Assembly (NCBI GenBank): GCA_900541205.1
Contig: UQIV01000029.1
Location: forward strand, 1-30,684
Reading direction: 5' to 3'
DNA length: 30,684 bases
From: an uncultured Collinsella sp.
GTDB lineage: Bacteria; Actinomycetota; Coriobacteriia; Coriobacteriales; Coriobacteriaceae
A program made the translations under genes and the position numbers. The notes below the pieces were generated by a model, which was not told the origin of the DNA, made no database searches, and was given only the letters and a program-made list of their open reading frames with translations. This document shows, piece by piece, positions 1-6,886 of the stretch. The first letter of the stretch is position 1; the number at the start of each line of letters is the position of its first letter.

Positions 1-146
1 GAGCTAGTTCCGCGTTGCGCTAGCTGCGGAAACGCGGGGTCCGTTCAGGCTGTTGCGTTGAGATTGAAAATCAACCTCAAATTTGCGTTAAAACGTTTTA
101 ATGTATAAAACAGCAGTTCAACCCCTATATAAGCTGCCGCTTTAAA
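1..146. other. Intergenic region downstream of whiA, with two hairpins
   Basis: No gene is supported here. Reading in the direction of whiA, the stretch holds an AT-rich palindrome (88-101, listed separately). Next comes a 10-bp hairpin at 58-67/71-80 with a 3-nt loop; it has one G-U pair on the minus strand. Last is a 7-bp inverted repeat, CCGCGTT/AACGCGG, at 10-16/31-37. Neither hairpin is followed by a clear T-run on the minus strand, so intrinsic termination after whiA is possible but not shown. The region may equally be the leader of a minus-strand gene to the left of the window; glycolytic genes often follow whiA in actinobacteria, but that gene is not visible. Confidence 0.5.
88..101. 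promoter_or_regulatory. 14-bp perfect palindrome, possible operator
   Basis: TTAAAACGTTTTAA is a perfect palindrome centred on CG, the shape of many LacI-type operators. The 10-mer AAACGTTTTA within it recurs at 12723-12732 in the leader of the sialic-acid operon. No cognate regulator is encoded in the window, and an AT-rich palindrome can arise by chance, so the operator reading is inference. Confidence 0.35.
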
Positions 147-1076
147 CTACCTGCTTGCTTCAATGAGCTTTTCAAGGCGCAAAACACGGTGATACAGGGC
201 CGACTTCGACAAAGGAGGGTCGGCCATTTCCCCCAAATCTCGCAGTGAGAGATCGGGGTAGCGCTCGCGTAAGTCACAAAAAACTGCCAGAGCATCCGGC
301 AGCGTTTCGCGCAAACCGCGCCGATCAAGCTCATCGATGAGCGCAAGCTGATGTTGGGCGGCACCGGCACTTCTGGTCTGGTTGGCAAGCTCTGCGTTCA
401 CGCGACGATTCACGTCGTTCTTCACCAGCTTAACCGCGCGGGCCTCTTCAATCTCGGCAACGCTCAGCTTGGCGCCAATCAGCTGTAACAGACGTTTAAT
501 CTCCTCGGCACTCTTGATGTACACGGCATACGAGCCGCGACGCGCATTGACGCGGGCGTGAACTCCAATCTGCTCCAGAAGGTTGCAAAGTCCCTTTGCA
601 TACTCCTCGCCCTGAACCGCGATCTCCAAATGAAAATCGCCACGCGGGTCGGCAACAAAGCCTCCGGCAATCAGCGCACCGCGAATATAGGCGAGCCTGC
701 AGCAAGGACGGGCGACGATGTGGCGCGGCACGCCCGCGACGAGCCCTCCCCTACGGTCGAGAATGCCCAGCAGCACCAGAGCCTTATCCAAATCGGGCTG
801 ATCGGGCAAGGTGATGAGATAGTTTCGCACCTTGTGCAGGACCGACTTACGAACCGTGAATTCGGTCTTGAGCTTAAGGATACGATGCGTCAGCGCAATC
901 ATCGTGCGCGCCACAGCACCCGTCTCGGTCGCGACCGTCAAGCGGTACCGTCCCGAGCCCGCCAGCGAAAGCGTGCCGCTCACACGCGTTAGCGCAGCAA
1001 GCGTCGACAAATCGCAGTATTCGCATTCTGGTTCGCAGCGCGCAAGCTCGTCACGCACCTCAGCGGTAAACGACAT
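147..1076 (-). CDS. whiA: WhiA sporulation/division-type DNA-binding regulator
   Basis: The 309-residue product begins MSFTAEVRDELAR, the usual start of WhiA. The family couples a degenerate LAGLIDADG homing-endonuclease fold (about residues 1-210) to a C-terminal helix-turn-helix (about 220-305), here carrying LSLRDLGEMADPPLSKSAL as the recognition region. WhiA controls division genes together with WhiB in Streptomyces and affects division in Bacillus. Its length is normal for the family. The ATG lies 6 bp after the rapZ stop, with only a weak AGG upstream, so translation is probably coupled to rapZ. In many Gram-positive genomes yvcK separates rapZ and whiA; here it is absent. Family assignment is secure; the target genes in this organism are unknown. 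Confidence 0.95.
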   Translation of the reverse strand: MSFTAEVRDELARCEPECEYCDLSTLAALTRVSGTLSLAGSGRYRLTVATETGAVARTMIALTHRILKLKTEFTVRKSVLHKVRNYLITLPDQPDLDKALVLLGILDRRGGLVAGVPRHIVARPCCRLAYIRGALIAGGFVADPRGDFHLEIAVQGEEYAKGLCNLLEQIGVHARVNARRGSYAVYIKSAEEIKRLLQLIGAKLSVAEIEEARAVKLVKNDVNRRVNAELANQTRSAGAAQHQLALIDELDRRGLRETLPDALAVFCDLRERYPDLSLRDLGEMADPPLSKSALYHRVLRLEKLIEASR

Positions 1077-1082
1077 GTAAAC

Positions 1083-2003
1083 CTATGCCTTCGTGTTGGC
1101 ACGCGACAGGTCACGGTGGGAGATGCTCACATGATACTGAGCACCCTCCAGGTAGCGGGCCGTGGCCTCGGCAATGGCGACGCTACGGTGCTGTCCGCCT
1201 GTGCAGCCGATAGCGATGGAAAGCTGTGGCTTGCCCTCTGCGATATAACCCGGCATGACCGTATCGAGCAGCTGGGTCCAGGCCTTCCAGAACTCCTGGG
1301 TCTTAGGGTGGTCCAAGACAAAATCGGAGACCTTCTTATCGAGACCGGTCATGGTACGCATCTCGGGATCGTAGAAAGGATTGGGCAAGAAGCGCACATC
1401 GATCATGATATCCGCCTCGACGGGCATGCCATGCTTAAAGCCAAACGAGAACACGTGGACGTCCATAAGCTGCTGGTCGGACAGCTCGGAAAAAGCCATA
1501 CGAAGCTTGTTACGTAAGGCAGAAGTGCGCAAGCGGCTCGTGTCGATAATCATATCCGCTCGATCGCGAACGCCCTTCAGCTGCAGACGTTCACGCTGAA
1601 TAGCGTCGGCCGTGGTCTCCCCCGGCTTTGCAATGGGATGGCGGCGACGGTTTTCGCTATACCGGCGAATCAGTACCTCGTCAGACGCCTCGAGAAACAC
1701 GATGTCGCAGCTCATCTCGCGCTCTTCCAGTGCGGCAACAGCATCGAGCAGTTCATCGAACAAGCCCTGGCTACGCAGGTCGCAGGTAACGGCAAGGTGC
1801 CTGCCCACGCCCGTATTGATGCCAACGAGCTCTGCAAGCTGGGCAATCAGGCGTGGGGGCAGGTTGTCGATACAAAAATAGCCCATGTCCTCAAACACAT
1901 GCATGGCTTGCGTTCGGCCCGAGCCGGACATTCCGGTGATGATAACGATATCGGGGATACGCTCCGAGCGCTCCGCCGCATCCATGGCATCTCCCTTTTG
2001 CAT
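1083..2003 (-). CDS. rapZ: RapZ/YvcJ family nucleotide-binding protein
   Basis: This 306-residue protein has the RapZ architecture. A P-loop GMSGSGRT lies at residues 24-31, followed by the family sequence DMGYFCIDNLPP. The C-terminal half contains IGCTGGQHRSV. The Walker A lysine is Arg30; actinobacterial homologues, as I recall them, often share this. RapZ in enterics senses glucosamine-6-P and steers GlmZ decay; Gram-positive YvcJ binds nucleotides and its role is less clear. The ATG at 2003 has AGGAGG five bases upstream and is preferred; an ATG at 1985 with GGGAG is an alternative. The gene follows the sialic-acid operon directly and is separated from it by a terminator-like hairpin. It is co-directional with whiA. 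Confidence 0.93.
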   Translation of the reverse strand: MQKGDAMDAAERSERIPDIVIITGMSGSGRTQAMHVFEDMGYFCIDNLPPRLIAQLAELVGINTGVGRHLAVTCDLRSQGLFDELLDAVAALEEREMSCDIVFLEASDEVLIRRYSENRRRHPIAKPGETTADAIQRERLQLKGVRDRADMIIDTSRLRTSALRNKLRMAFSELSDQQLMDVHVFSFGFKHGMPVEADIMIDVRFLPNPFYDPEMRTMTGLDKKVSDFVLDHPKTQEFWKAWTQLLDTVMPGYIAEGKPQLSIAIGCTGGQHRSVAIAEATARYLEGAQYHVSISHRDLSRANTKA

Positions 2004-2021
2004 GTGTGCCTCCTAAAATAA

Positions 2022-2050
2022 GCGCGGGACCCGGCCAGCGGATCCCGCGC
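2022..2050 (-). terminator. Terminator-like hairpin after nanE, abutting the rapZ RBS
   Basis: GCGCGGGA (2022-2029) pairs with TCCCGCGC (2043-2050). On the minus strand a U-G pair and three further G-C pairs (CCG/CGG) extend the stem to about 12 bp with a five-base loop. It is followed on the minus strand by TTATTTT. The shape fits an intrinsic terminator for the nan operon. The U-run ends immediately before the AGGAGG of rapZ, so if rapZ is transcribed from upstream the same hairpin lies in its leader. Confidence 0.75.
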
Positions 2051-2068
2051 GATCAATTGCCTTTATTG

Positions 2069-2074
2069 AGTATA
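2069..2074 (-). promoter_or_regulatory. Possible -10 box for rapZ-whiA
   Basis: On the minus strand TATACT lies about 66 bases upstream of the rapZ start, between nanE and the terminator-like hairpin. No convincing -35 hexamer stands 16-18 bases upstream, so support rests on the -10 match alone. Confidence 0.25.
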
Positions 2075-2101
2075 CCGCCCCAAGCGGATACGAGGCCCGT
2101 C

Positions 2102-2788
2102 TTACGCCTCAAGCGCAGCCTTGAACCAACTTGTAATACTCGTAGGGTGCGTAATGGCGGTGCCGACGACAACGGCCCACGCGCCGGCGTCGATTGCAGC
2201 GCGAGCCTCTTCGGGCGTATGTACGCGACCCTCGCAAATGATGGGAAGGCCGGGGAATTCCTCGGTCGCCTGACGCAGGAGCGGCAGGTCGGGACCATCG
2301 GCCATGGTGCAGTCGATGGCGGCGACGCCGTGAGAAAGCGTGGTGGATACCAGGTCAAAGCCCATATCAACAGCACGGCGAATGTCCTCGATGGTGGCAC
2401 AGTCGGCCATCAGGAGCACGCCCTCCTCGTGCAGCGGGCGGAAGGTATCCTCGACCGTCTTACCATCGGGGCGCGGACGATCGGTGGCGTCGATCGCCAC
2501 GATATCGGCACCGGCAGCAACGCAGGCGCGAGCGTGACGCAGCGTCGGCGTGATGTAAACGCCCTCGTGCCCATCCTTCCACAGGCCGATAACAGGAACC
2601 TCACAGCGGCCCTTAATGGCGGCAATGTCGGCAAGGCCCTGGCAGCGAATGGCGGCGGCGCCGCCAAGCTCGCAAGCGCGGGACATTTGAGCCATGGTCT
2701 CGGGCGTACGAAGCGGCTCACCCATATACGCCTGAACGCTCACGACGAGCTTACCCTTCAGGGATTGAATCAAAGGATCGACGGTCAT
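2102..2788 (-). CDS. nanE: N-acetylmannosamine-6-phosphate 2-epimerase NanE
   Basis: NanE converts ManNAc-6-P to GlcNAc-6-P, the last dedicated step of sialic acid catabolism. The 228-residue product is a single (beta/alpha)8 domain of normal family length. Visible family features are RCQGLADIAAIK (48-59), GLWKDGHEGVYITPT with candidate catalytic Lys71, DATDRPRP (100-107), the sequence MADCATIED (127-135), and ICEGRVHTPEEA with Glu186. The C-terminal glycine-rich phosphate-binding part AVVVGTAITHP is intact. The ATG is preceded by AAAGG about ten bases away. It is the last gene of the operon, 70 bp after nanK, with a perfect 11-bp hairpin in between and a terminator after it. The reaction is well supported by family and neighbours. 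Confidence 0.95.
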   Translation of the reverse strand: MTVDPLIQSLKGKLVVSVQAYMGEPLRTPETMAQMSRACELGGAAAIRCQGLADIAAIKGRCEVPVIGLWKDGHEGVYITPTLRHARACVAAGADIVAIDATDRPRPDGKTVEDTFRPLHEEGVLLMADCATIEDIRRAVDMGFDLVSTTLSHGVAAIDCTMADGPDLPLLRQATEEFPGLPIICEGRVHTPEEARAAIDAGAWAVVVGTAITHPTSITSWFKAALEA

Positions 2789-2811
2789 AAGGCTGTAACC
2801 TTTCTCAGAAC

Positions 2812-2842
2812 AGCCTCCCGAGGCATGTCGTCTCGGGAGGCT
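2812..2842 (-). other. Perfect 11-bp hairpin between nanK and nanE
   Basis: AGCCTCCCGAG (2812-2822) and CTCGGGAGGCT (2832-2842) form a perfect stem with a nine-base loop, 24 bases upstream of the nanE start. No T-run follows on the minus strand, so it is not a standard terminator. A role in mRNA processing, 3'-end protection of the nanK message or partial termination is inference. Confidence 0.6.
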
Positions 2843-2858
2843 CCTACAGCAGATACGT

Positions 2859-3824
2859 TTACTTTAACGAAGCAAGAAGATGCTCAGCAGCACCGATGAG
2901 CGGCGCGTCGCCCTCCAGAGAGCCGATGAGGATCGGCGTGTCCTGAAGCGGGTCGAGCGCCTGGCTGGCATAGCCCTCGTGCACCGAGTCCTTCCACGTC
3001 TGTGAACGCCAATCGGGACCTTGGTGAATCACGCCGCCCGAAAGCACGATGACCTCGGGGTCCAGGATGTTAGCGAGCGAGCCCAAGCTGGCACCCAGCG
3101 CAAAGCCGGCGTCATGGATGACCTCGGTCGCCTTTGCGTCGCCCGCACGGCACAGGTCGTTCACGTCACGGCCGACCGAAGGACGGCTGGGGTCGACGCG
3201 GCCAAAACGCTCATCGTACATACGACCAATGGAAGTGCCCGAAGCAACCGACTCCAGATGGCCGGAACGCCCGCAGGCGCAGGGAATGCCGGCGGCAGCC
3301 GAGCACTCGATGTGGCCCATATGGCCGGCAGCACCATGGAAGCCCTGCATCACGCGGCCATTCTCGACATATGCGCCGCCGATGCCCGTACCGATGCCCA
3401 AACACAAGACGGAGAACTTGCCCTTACCGACGCCCCAGTGGGCCTCGCCCAGAGCATGAGCCTGCACGTCGCCTACAACGGCAACGGGAAGGCCGAGGTC
3501 CTCGCGCAGGCGCGGCCCCAACTGAACGCCGGACCAGCCGGGCATAATCTCATTGGCATACGCGATGGCGCCCGTCTTGGGGTCGACGACACCGGCAGCG
3601 CCGATGCCAACTCCGAGGACCTCGACATCGGGATTTGCTTCAAGAGCTGCCTTGATAGACGCCTCAATGCGCTGGAAGACCGCTTCGCCACCCTCCTGGG
3701 CCTCGGTGGGAGCCTCAGCCTCAAAAACGGGATGGGGCACACCGCCGTCAGCCGGGTACTCCATGATGGCAGTCGCGATCTTAGTTCCGCCGATATCGAC
3801 AGAGCAGACGTACTTGTTCTCCAT
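2859..3824 (-). CDS. nanK: ROK-family N-acetylmannosamine kinase (NanK)
   Basis: This ROK sugar kinase has 321 residues. The N-terminal phosphate-binding motif DIGGTK is at 10-15, the second nucleotide motif GIGTGIGG at 143-150, and the probable catalytic Asp119 lies in the sequence GDVQAHALGEAHWG. The ROK zinc site is recognisable as His171 in GHIEC and Cys182/Cys184 in PCACGRSGHLES. The position usually held by the last cysteine (CxCGxxGC) is His189 here. ROK enzymes phosphorylate several sugars; ManNAc is inferred from the position between nanA and nanE. The start has AGGAG six bases upstream. The gene follows nanA after a 171-bp gap that contains a very long hairpin. Confidence 0.88.
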   Translation of the reverse strand: MENKYVCSVDIGGTKIATAIMEYPADGGVPHPVFEAEAPTEAQEGGEAVFQRIEASIKAALEANPDVEVLGVGIGAAGVVDPKTGAIAYANEIMPGWSGVQLGPRLREDLGLPVAVVGDVQAHALGEAHWGVGKGKFSVLCLGIGTGIGGAYVENGRVMQGFHGAAGHMGHIECSAAAGIPCACGRSGHLESVASGTSIGRMYDERFGRVDPSRPSVGRDVNDLCRAGDAKATEVIHDAGFALGASLGSLANILDPEVIVLSGGVIHQGPDWRSQTWKDSVHEGYASQALDPLQDTPILIGSLEGDAPLIGAAEHLLASLK

Positions 3825-3889
3825 GTCGTTCTCCTTCGGAGATAAAAAACAACTACAGGAAATGAAGGCGGTGTTATCGCCGCAACTTG

Positions 3890-3999
3890 GTAAAGGTTTC
3901 CCAGGTGCCCGAGGTTGGGGTGAAAGTGGTCGGGCGTTGACCTAATGGGTCACGCTCGACCGCTTGAGCCCCAAGTTCGGGTGCCCGGGGAAGCTTTAC
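3890..3999. repeat. 110-bp near-perfect long hairpin between nanA and nanK
   Basis: Bases 3890-3942 pair with 3948-3999 around a five-base loop (3943-3947). Checked base by base, there are 52 pairing positions: 40 Watson-Crick, 7 G-U if the plus strand is the RNA, and 5 mismatches (3896/3993, 3903/3986, 3914/3975, 3922/3967, 3923/3966), plus one bulged T at 3938. On the minus strand the seven wobble pairs become A-C mismatches and only one G-U appears. The nanA stop codon lies inside the right arm. A small GGCG/CGCC inverted repeat lies just to the left, near 3867-3880. There is no T-run, no flanking target-site duplication that I can see, and no ORF of note. It could be a structured RNA, a palindromic mobile repeat, or an mRNA-stability element. 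Confidence 0.8.
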
Positions 4000-4916
4000 A
4001 GGAGACCGTTGTCCTGGAGGACCTTGCGAATCGCCTCGACGTTTTCACCGGTCATGGCCTTCACCGGGCGCGGCATGGTCGGGCTGTCGAAGATGCCCAT
4101 GAGGTTCATAGCGGTCTTGAAGGCGCCGACGCCACCGGCATAGCCCTGGACGCCCGAGGTGACATCCCAGATGTGCGAAATCTCATTGAGGCGATCCTGC
4201 TCGGCCTTGACGGTAGCCCAGTCACCAGCCTGAGCGGCCTTCCACTGACGAACGTAGCCCTCGGGCTCAACGTTGGCGAGGCCCGGGACGGAACCGTCGG
4301 CGCCACCGAGATAGGCACCGTCGACGACGACCTCATGGCCGGTAAGGATGCTCATCGGATGGCCGTTCTTCTCGTTCTCCTGAATGAGGTAGCGGAACGA
4401 GATGTCATCGCCCGAGGAATCCTTGACGCCAGCCAGGACGCCCTCGGCGCCGAGCTTAGCAAGGAGCTTCCAGGGGAGCTTGGTGTGAACGCACACGGGA
4501 ATGTCATAGGCAAAGATGGGCAGGTCGAGCTCCTCGTGCAGGATGCGGAAATGCTCCTCAACCTCGGTCATGCCCTGCAGGGCATAGAACGGGCAGGTGG
4601 CGACGAGCGCATCGGCGCCCAGCTCCTGAGCGACCTTGCCGTGCTCGATCATGCGCTCGGTCTCGGTATCGATGATGCCGACCAAGACGGGCACGCGGTG
4701 GTCGACGATGCGGACGGCCTCGGCGATGATCTGGCGACGACGCTCGTCGGTGGAGAAAACGACCTCACCCGAAGAGCCCAAGAAGAACAGGCCATCGACG
4801 CCGGCGTCGATCATGCGGTTGATGCTGCGCTCAAAGGAGGCAACGTCGAGCTGGTGGTCTTCGGTATCGGGAACAACGACGGGAGGGATAACGCCGGTGA
4901 ATTTCTGAGTTGCCAC
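3996..4916 (-). CDS. nanA: N-acetylneuraminate lyase NanA
   Basis: This DHDPS/NAL-family class I aldolase cleaves N-acetylneuraminate to ManNAc and pyruvate. I start it at the GTG at 4916, which has AAGGAG six bases upstream. That gives 306 residues and removes an overlap with the preceding gene that a start at 5000 would create. With this start the pyruvate-binding GSSGE is at 47-51, the catalytic tyrosine is Tyr137 (FAYDIP) and the Schiff-base lysine is Lys165 (AGVKDSSGD). These numbers coincide with those of E. coli NanA. The family also includes dihydrodipicolinate synthases; the substrate call rests on the nanK/nanE neighbours and the transporter. The stop codon lies inside the 110-bp hairpin. 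Confidence 0.92.
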   Translation of the reverse strand: MATQKFTGVIPPVVVPDTEDHQLDVASFERSINRMIDAGVDGLFFLGSSGEVVFSTDERRRQIIAEAVRIVDHRVPVLVGIIDTETERMIEHGKVAQELGADALVATCPFYALQGMTEVEEHFRILHEELDLPIFAYDIPVCVHTKLPWKLLAKLGAEGVLAGVKDSSGDDISFRYLIQENEKNGHPMSILTGHEVVVDGAYLGGADGSVPGLANVEPEGYVRQWKAAQAGDWATVKAEQDRLNEISHIWDVTSGVQGYAGGVGAFKTAMNLMGIFDSPTMPRPVKAMTGENVEAIRKVLQDNGLL

Positions 4917-4984
4917 AAGAATCTCCTTAGTTGTCTGGCGGGCGGCCCTATGCCACCCACTCTTGTTAGCAGTGTCCAGGCCGT

Positions 4985-5836
4985 CTAGGCCAAAGAACAC
5001 GGATAGAACGTTTGGTTAAAGAAGTCGACGACTTCGTTTTCGAACGCATTGATGCGCTCGTGAGCGTATTTGGCATAGATGATATGCCTCCGGTCACACT
5101 CAAGACCGTTGAATACGGCAAACTGGCCCTTGGGATCGCTCACGGTATCCATGAGCGATGTGCCCATGAGTACCGATCCGCGCACCCGAGACGACAGCGC
5201 CTCGAGACCGCCGGGAAGCGGATTGGCAACCGCCGTGCAAGCGAGGCCCCGCTCGTCCAGAGCAGAAACCGCCAGCGCGACACCGCCGCCAAGACCCTCG
5301 CCCCATGCAAAGATGCGGTCGGGATCCATGCCATCAAGATTGCGCGCAACCTTCGCCAACGCGCAGCCCCAACGGACGCGCTCGACAAAAGCAGGCGAAG
5401 CAATCCCCCGCTGCAGGTCGTCCGCACCAGCAACATCGTCATCCAGCGCGAGGACGGCATACCCCATGGCGGCAAATCTCGTCATGTGATGCCAGCCGCG
5501 CACAGGCCGATCGATGTCATGGAACATCAGGCACAGCGGCACGCGCTCAGATACTCGGGCACGACCGACAGGCTCAATCAAACGAGCGTGGACCGCATCG
5601 TCACCGAGCTTAAAGGAAACCTCCGAGTAACGGGCGCAGGGGTTAACAAAGTCAATTGCCGTAATGGCCAGGCCTTGAATCTCAAGATTCGAAGCGCATG
5701 TCTCTAAATCAGAAACATCTGCTTGGACATCACCGTGCCAGTCCTGATATTCTGCGAGCCTTGACGAAACCGTTCCAGGAATTCCCACGAGCCCGGGGAC
5801 TATCAGCTCGTCAACATTGCTCTCGCACTTAGACAT
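4985..5836 (-). CDS. AXE1/CE7-like alpha/beta hydrolase paralogue without nucleophile
   Basis: The 283-residue product is a divergent paralogue of the esterase encoded just upstream. The two align clearly at the C terminus (QFAVFNGLECDRRH against QFAVYNNLSCDKRH) and around FHDID/FHGYP. The acid (Asp230) and histidine (His259, in AHER) of the triad seem retained. The nucleophile elbow reads WGEGLGGG where the partner has GASQGGG, so the serine position is Gly181. HGYPG has also decayed to HDIDR. The protein may be a pseudoenzyme or have a different chemistry. The ATG at 5836 has GGGAGG just upstream and overlaps the end of the preceding gene by 8 bp; a GTG at 5854 is possible but less likely. 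Function is unknown. Confidence 0.8.
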   Translation of the reverse strand: MSKCESNVDELIVPGLVGIPGTVSSRLAEYQDWHGDVQADVSDLETCASNLEIQGLAITAIDFVNPCARYSEVSFKLGDDAVHARLIEPVGRARVSERVPLCLMFHDIDRPVRGWHHMTRFAAMGYAVLALDDDVAGADDLQRGIASPAFVERVRWGCALAKVARNLDGMDPDRIFAWGEGLGGGVALAVSALDERGLACTAVANPLPGGLEALSSRVRGSVLMGTSLMDTVSDPKGQFAVFNGLECDRRHIIYAKYAHERINAFENEVVDFFNQTFYPCSLA

Positions 5837-6806
5837 GAGCCTCCCCTCCCTCACAGAAAAACGGAATGATCAGATCGTCAAAATCCTGAATCTCCTCGTG
5901 GCCAAAGCCTTCAAAGAACTCATGACGCTTGTCGCAGGACAGGTTGTTGTACACCGCAAACTGCGTTGCCGGCGGACAGACGATATCGGCCGTGCCCGTG
6001 CCAAACAGCACGGGGCACTTGACCATGGGGGCAAAATTCTTGGAATCGAAGTACGCCAGCTTGGCATAGGCTTCCTCGATACGTGTCGAGTCCTCGTCAA
6101 ACCAACGCGACCAATAGCGCAGACCCTCGTAGGCAATATCGTCGGCGTCCAGATCCCAAACCAGGCGGAAGTCCGATAAGAAGGGATAGAGGATGGCGGC
6201 GCGATTGATAAGCTCGCTGTTAAGCGCGCAGGTTGCAATACCCAACCCGCCGCCCTGCGATGCGCCGTTCACATACACGCGGGTAAGATCGATGCCCTCG
6301 AGCTCGCGAACGATACGGCACAGAATGCGGATATCCTGGTGTAGGCGGACATAGTAGAGGTTGGCCGGGTCGCCGTCGATACCGGCGACGATATGGCCCG
6401 CGACCGTCGTGCCCTCAAATCCACCAATATCCTCGGAGGGACCTCCTTGGCCGGGGCAGTCGAGGGCGATGAGTGCCATGCCCATGCCCGCAAACGACGC
6501 CTGCTCAAACCAGCTGCGACTCGCACCCGGATATCCATGGAACTGAAGTACCAATGGCACGGGCTCGTCCGAGACAGGTTTAAGGTACTTGGCGTGCAGG
6601 CGAGCGCCGCACATGCCGGTATACCAGAGATCGAAAAGCTGGCAGGTCACGGCATCGGTGACCGATGCCGCCTCGATCGCATAGTCAAGCCCGACGGCGT
6701 CAGCCTCGGCCATGCGATCCTTCCAAAAGAGATCGAAATCTGATGGACGGGGCATGGCGCCTCGATATTCACCAAATTGATGTTGTAGCTCCTGAGCACT
6801 TGGCAT
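5829..6806 (-). CDS. Acetyl xylan esterase-like (CE7/AXE1) deacetylase
   Basis: This 325-residue alpha/beta hydrolase matches the AXE1/CE7 family. Landmarks are QFHGYPGASRSW (oxyanion region, 88-99), DCPGQGG (116-122), the nucleophile elbow NGASQGGG with Ser183, the acid Asp274 in GTADIVCPP, and His303 in GHEE. CE7 enzymes remove acetyl groups from sugars and cephalosporins and are cytoplasmic; no signal peptide is visible here. An AXE1 gene also lies in the pneumococcal nanAB locus, as I recall. In this operon de-O-acetylation of imported sialic acid is a reasonable inference but not shown. The ATG at 6806 is chosen over an upstream TTG that lacks a spaced RBS; its own RBS (AAAGG) is distant. 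Confidence 0.85.
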   Translation of the reverse strand: MPSAQELQHQFGEYRGAMPRPSDFDLFWKDRMAEADAVGLDYAIEAASVTDAVTCQLFDLWYTGMCGARLHAKYLKPVSDEPVPLVLQFHGYPGASRSWFEQASFAGMGMALIALDCPGQGGPSEDIGGFEGTTVAGHIVAGIDGDPANLYYVRLHQDIRILCRIVRELEGIDLTRVYVNGASQGGGLGIATCALNSELINRAAILYPFLSDFRLVWDLDADDIAYEGLRYWSRWFDEDSTRIEEAYAKLAYFDSKNFAPMVKCPVLFGTGTADIVCPPATQFAVYNNLSCDKRHEFFEGFGHEEIQDFDDLIIPFFCEGGEAHV

Positions 6807-6842
6807 GGCTCGTGAACCCAACCTTTCGAAATCGCAACGGAG

Positions 6843-6870
6843 GTGCGCCCGGCAAGGGAACCGGGCGCAC
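6843..6870 (-). other. Perfect 10-bp hairpin between transporter and esterase genes
   Basis: GTGCGCCCGG (6843-6852) and CCGGGCGCAC (6861-6870) form a perfect stem with an eight-base loop in the 80-bp gap after the last ABC gene. No T-run follows on the minus strand. It probably marks an mRNA processing or decay boundary separating transporter from catabolic cistrons; that role is inference. Confidence 0.6.
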
Positions 6871-6886
6871 GGGAGGGAAAGCGAGG

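Noticed and set aside
2812..2842. Terminator between nanK and nanE
   Set aside because: The stem is perfect, but neither strand has a T-run after it and nanE would be cut off from its operon, so it is listed only as a hairpin.
3890..3999. Long hairpin as an integron attC site or a retron
   Set aside because: No GTTRRRY/RYYYAAC ends are visible, no integrase or reverse transcriptase is near, and the stem is more perfect than typical attC sites.
3945..4988. 347-residue plus-strand ORF opposite nanA
   Set aside because: It is the complement of nanA. It starts inside the 110-bp hairpin but has no RBS and no family features.
4917..5000. Longer NanA starting at 5000
   Set aside because: It would overlap the preceding gene and add 28 residues without family similarity, while a GTG with a well-spaced AAGGAG at 4916 gives the normal length and the standard residue numbering.
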